Source: CAYMTN01 sp964393335 (GTDB lineage: Bacteria > Chloroflexota > Anaerolineae > Aggregatilineales > Aggregatilineaceae). Taken from it: DNA of 13,698 nucleotides. The DNA is taken from the NCBI GenBank assembly GCA_964393335.1, contig CAYMTN010000150.1:1-13698 (forward strand), written 5' to 3'. This document shows, piece after piece, positions 13,615 to 13,698 of the stretch (position 1 is the first letter of the stretch; each line of letters begins with the position of its first letter). A model generated the notes under the pieces. It was not told where the DNA came from, searched no databases, and saw only the letters and a program-made list of their open reading frames with translations. Made by a program: the position numbers and the translations under genes.

Positions 13615-13698
13615 TTAATCGAAGTGCAGCCCGGCCAGATAGCGGGCCAGTTGATATTGTTCCGGCGTGTCGATATCGCGCAGAATGCTGTCGCTTTC
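13615..13698 (-). CDS. Probable MobA/MocA-like nucleotidyltransferase, C-terminal fragment
   Basis: On the minus strand an open frame enters from the window edge and stops at TAA (plus 13615-13617), giving the last 27 residues of a protein. The visible piece contains LRDIDTPEQYQLARYL. The 'DIDTPEDY' motif near the C-terminus is characteristic of NTP-transferase-fold proteins such as molybdenum cofactor cytidylyl/guanylyltransferases (MobA/MocA), where the Asp residues help hold the metal and substrate. The gene converges on the two-TM protein gene with 9 bases between stops. So short a piece cannot tell cofactor-type from sugar nucleotidyltransferases. Confidence 0.5.
   Translation of the reverse strand, partial: ESDSILRDIDTPEQYQLARYLAGLHFD

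Noticed and set aside
1..13698. CRISPR array, insertion sequence, prophage or defence island
   Set aside because: No direct-repeat array, transposase, integrase or known defence domain is visible; the content is housekeeping and signalling genes.
1..13698. tRNA, rRNA or riboswitch
   Set aside because: No cloverleaf-like or rRNA-like stretch was seen in the intergenic spaces, which are short (at most about 250 bp). The spacers ahead of queA and PNP are too short or lack preQ1 or purine riboswitch features.

Overview
This 13.7 kb window is a gene-dense, GC-rich bacterial chromosome segment that mixes central metabolism with housekeeping genes. Two signs point to Chloroflexota, probably an Anaerolineae-like lineage. 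Membrane-anchored proteins carry Thr/Pro 'TPTP'-type extracytoplasmic linkers, and a Ser/Thr kinase and a small membrane protein carry extracytoplasmic domains of a style I associate with that phylum. The lineage is inference; no rRNA or tRNA gene is present to confirm it.

Layout. (1) 1-4639, plus strand: the 3' end of a YvcK/CofD-like gene, then gap (GAPDH), pgk, a terminator-like hairpin, a new promoter, and a membrane-anchored Ser/Thr protein kinase with extracytoplasmic TPR-like repeats. (2) 4679-7072, plus: tpiA, then a polytopic protein with a degenerate M50-like HExxH motif (HEFAQ) and a long Pro/Arg/Ser-rich tail ending in an acidic stretch. (3) 7079-8862, minus: upp followed by a WecA/TagO/MraY-family sugar-phosphate transferase that lacks a hallmark Asp. 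(4) 9007-11395, plus: ruvB, a DUF2905-like membrane protein, queA. (5) 11416-11661, minus: a small helical protein of unknown function. (6) 11912-13605, plus: purine nucleoside phosphorylase coupled to a two-TM protein with an extracytoplasmic beta-sandwich-like domain. (7) 13615-13698, minus: the C-terminal end of a probable MobA/MocA-like nucleotidyltransferase.

The window supplies the middle of glycolysis/gluconeogenesis (TpiA, GAPDH, PGK) next to a YvcK-family regulator, and a signalling kinase sits inside the cluster. Upp and PNP give nucleobase salvage, RuvB works in Holliday-junction migration, and QueA in queuosine tRNA modification. Recognisable promoters lie upstream of the kinase, upp, ruvB and PNP. 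They imply that gap-pgk and kinase-tpiA are separate transcripts although they look like one operon.

I saw no CRISPR array, insertion sequence, phage gene, tRNA or rRNA, and no wholly new system. The most unusual points are residue losses in two membrane proteins, the kinase placed between pgk and tpiA with an inverted repeat over its promoter, and several strong intercistronic hairpins. No gap without a gene exceeds about 250 bp.
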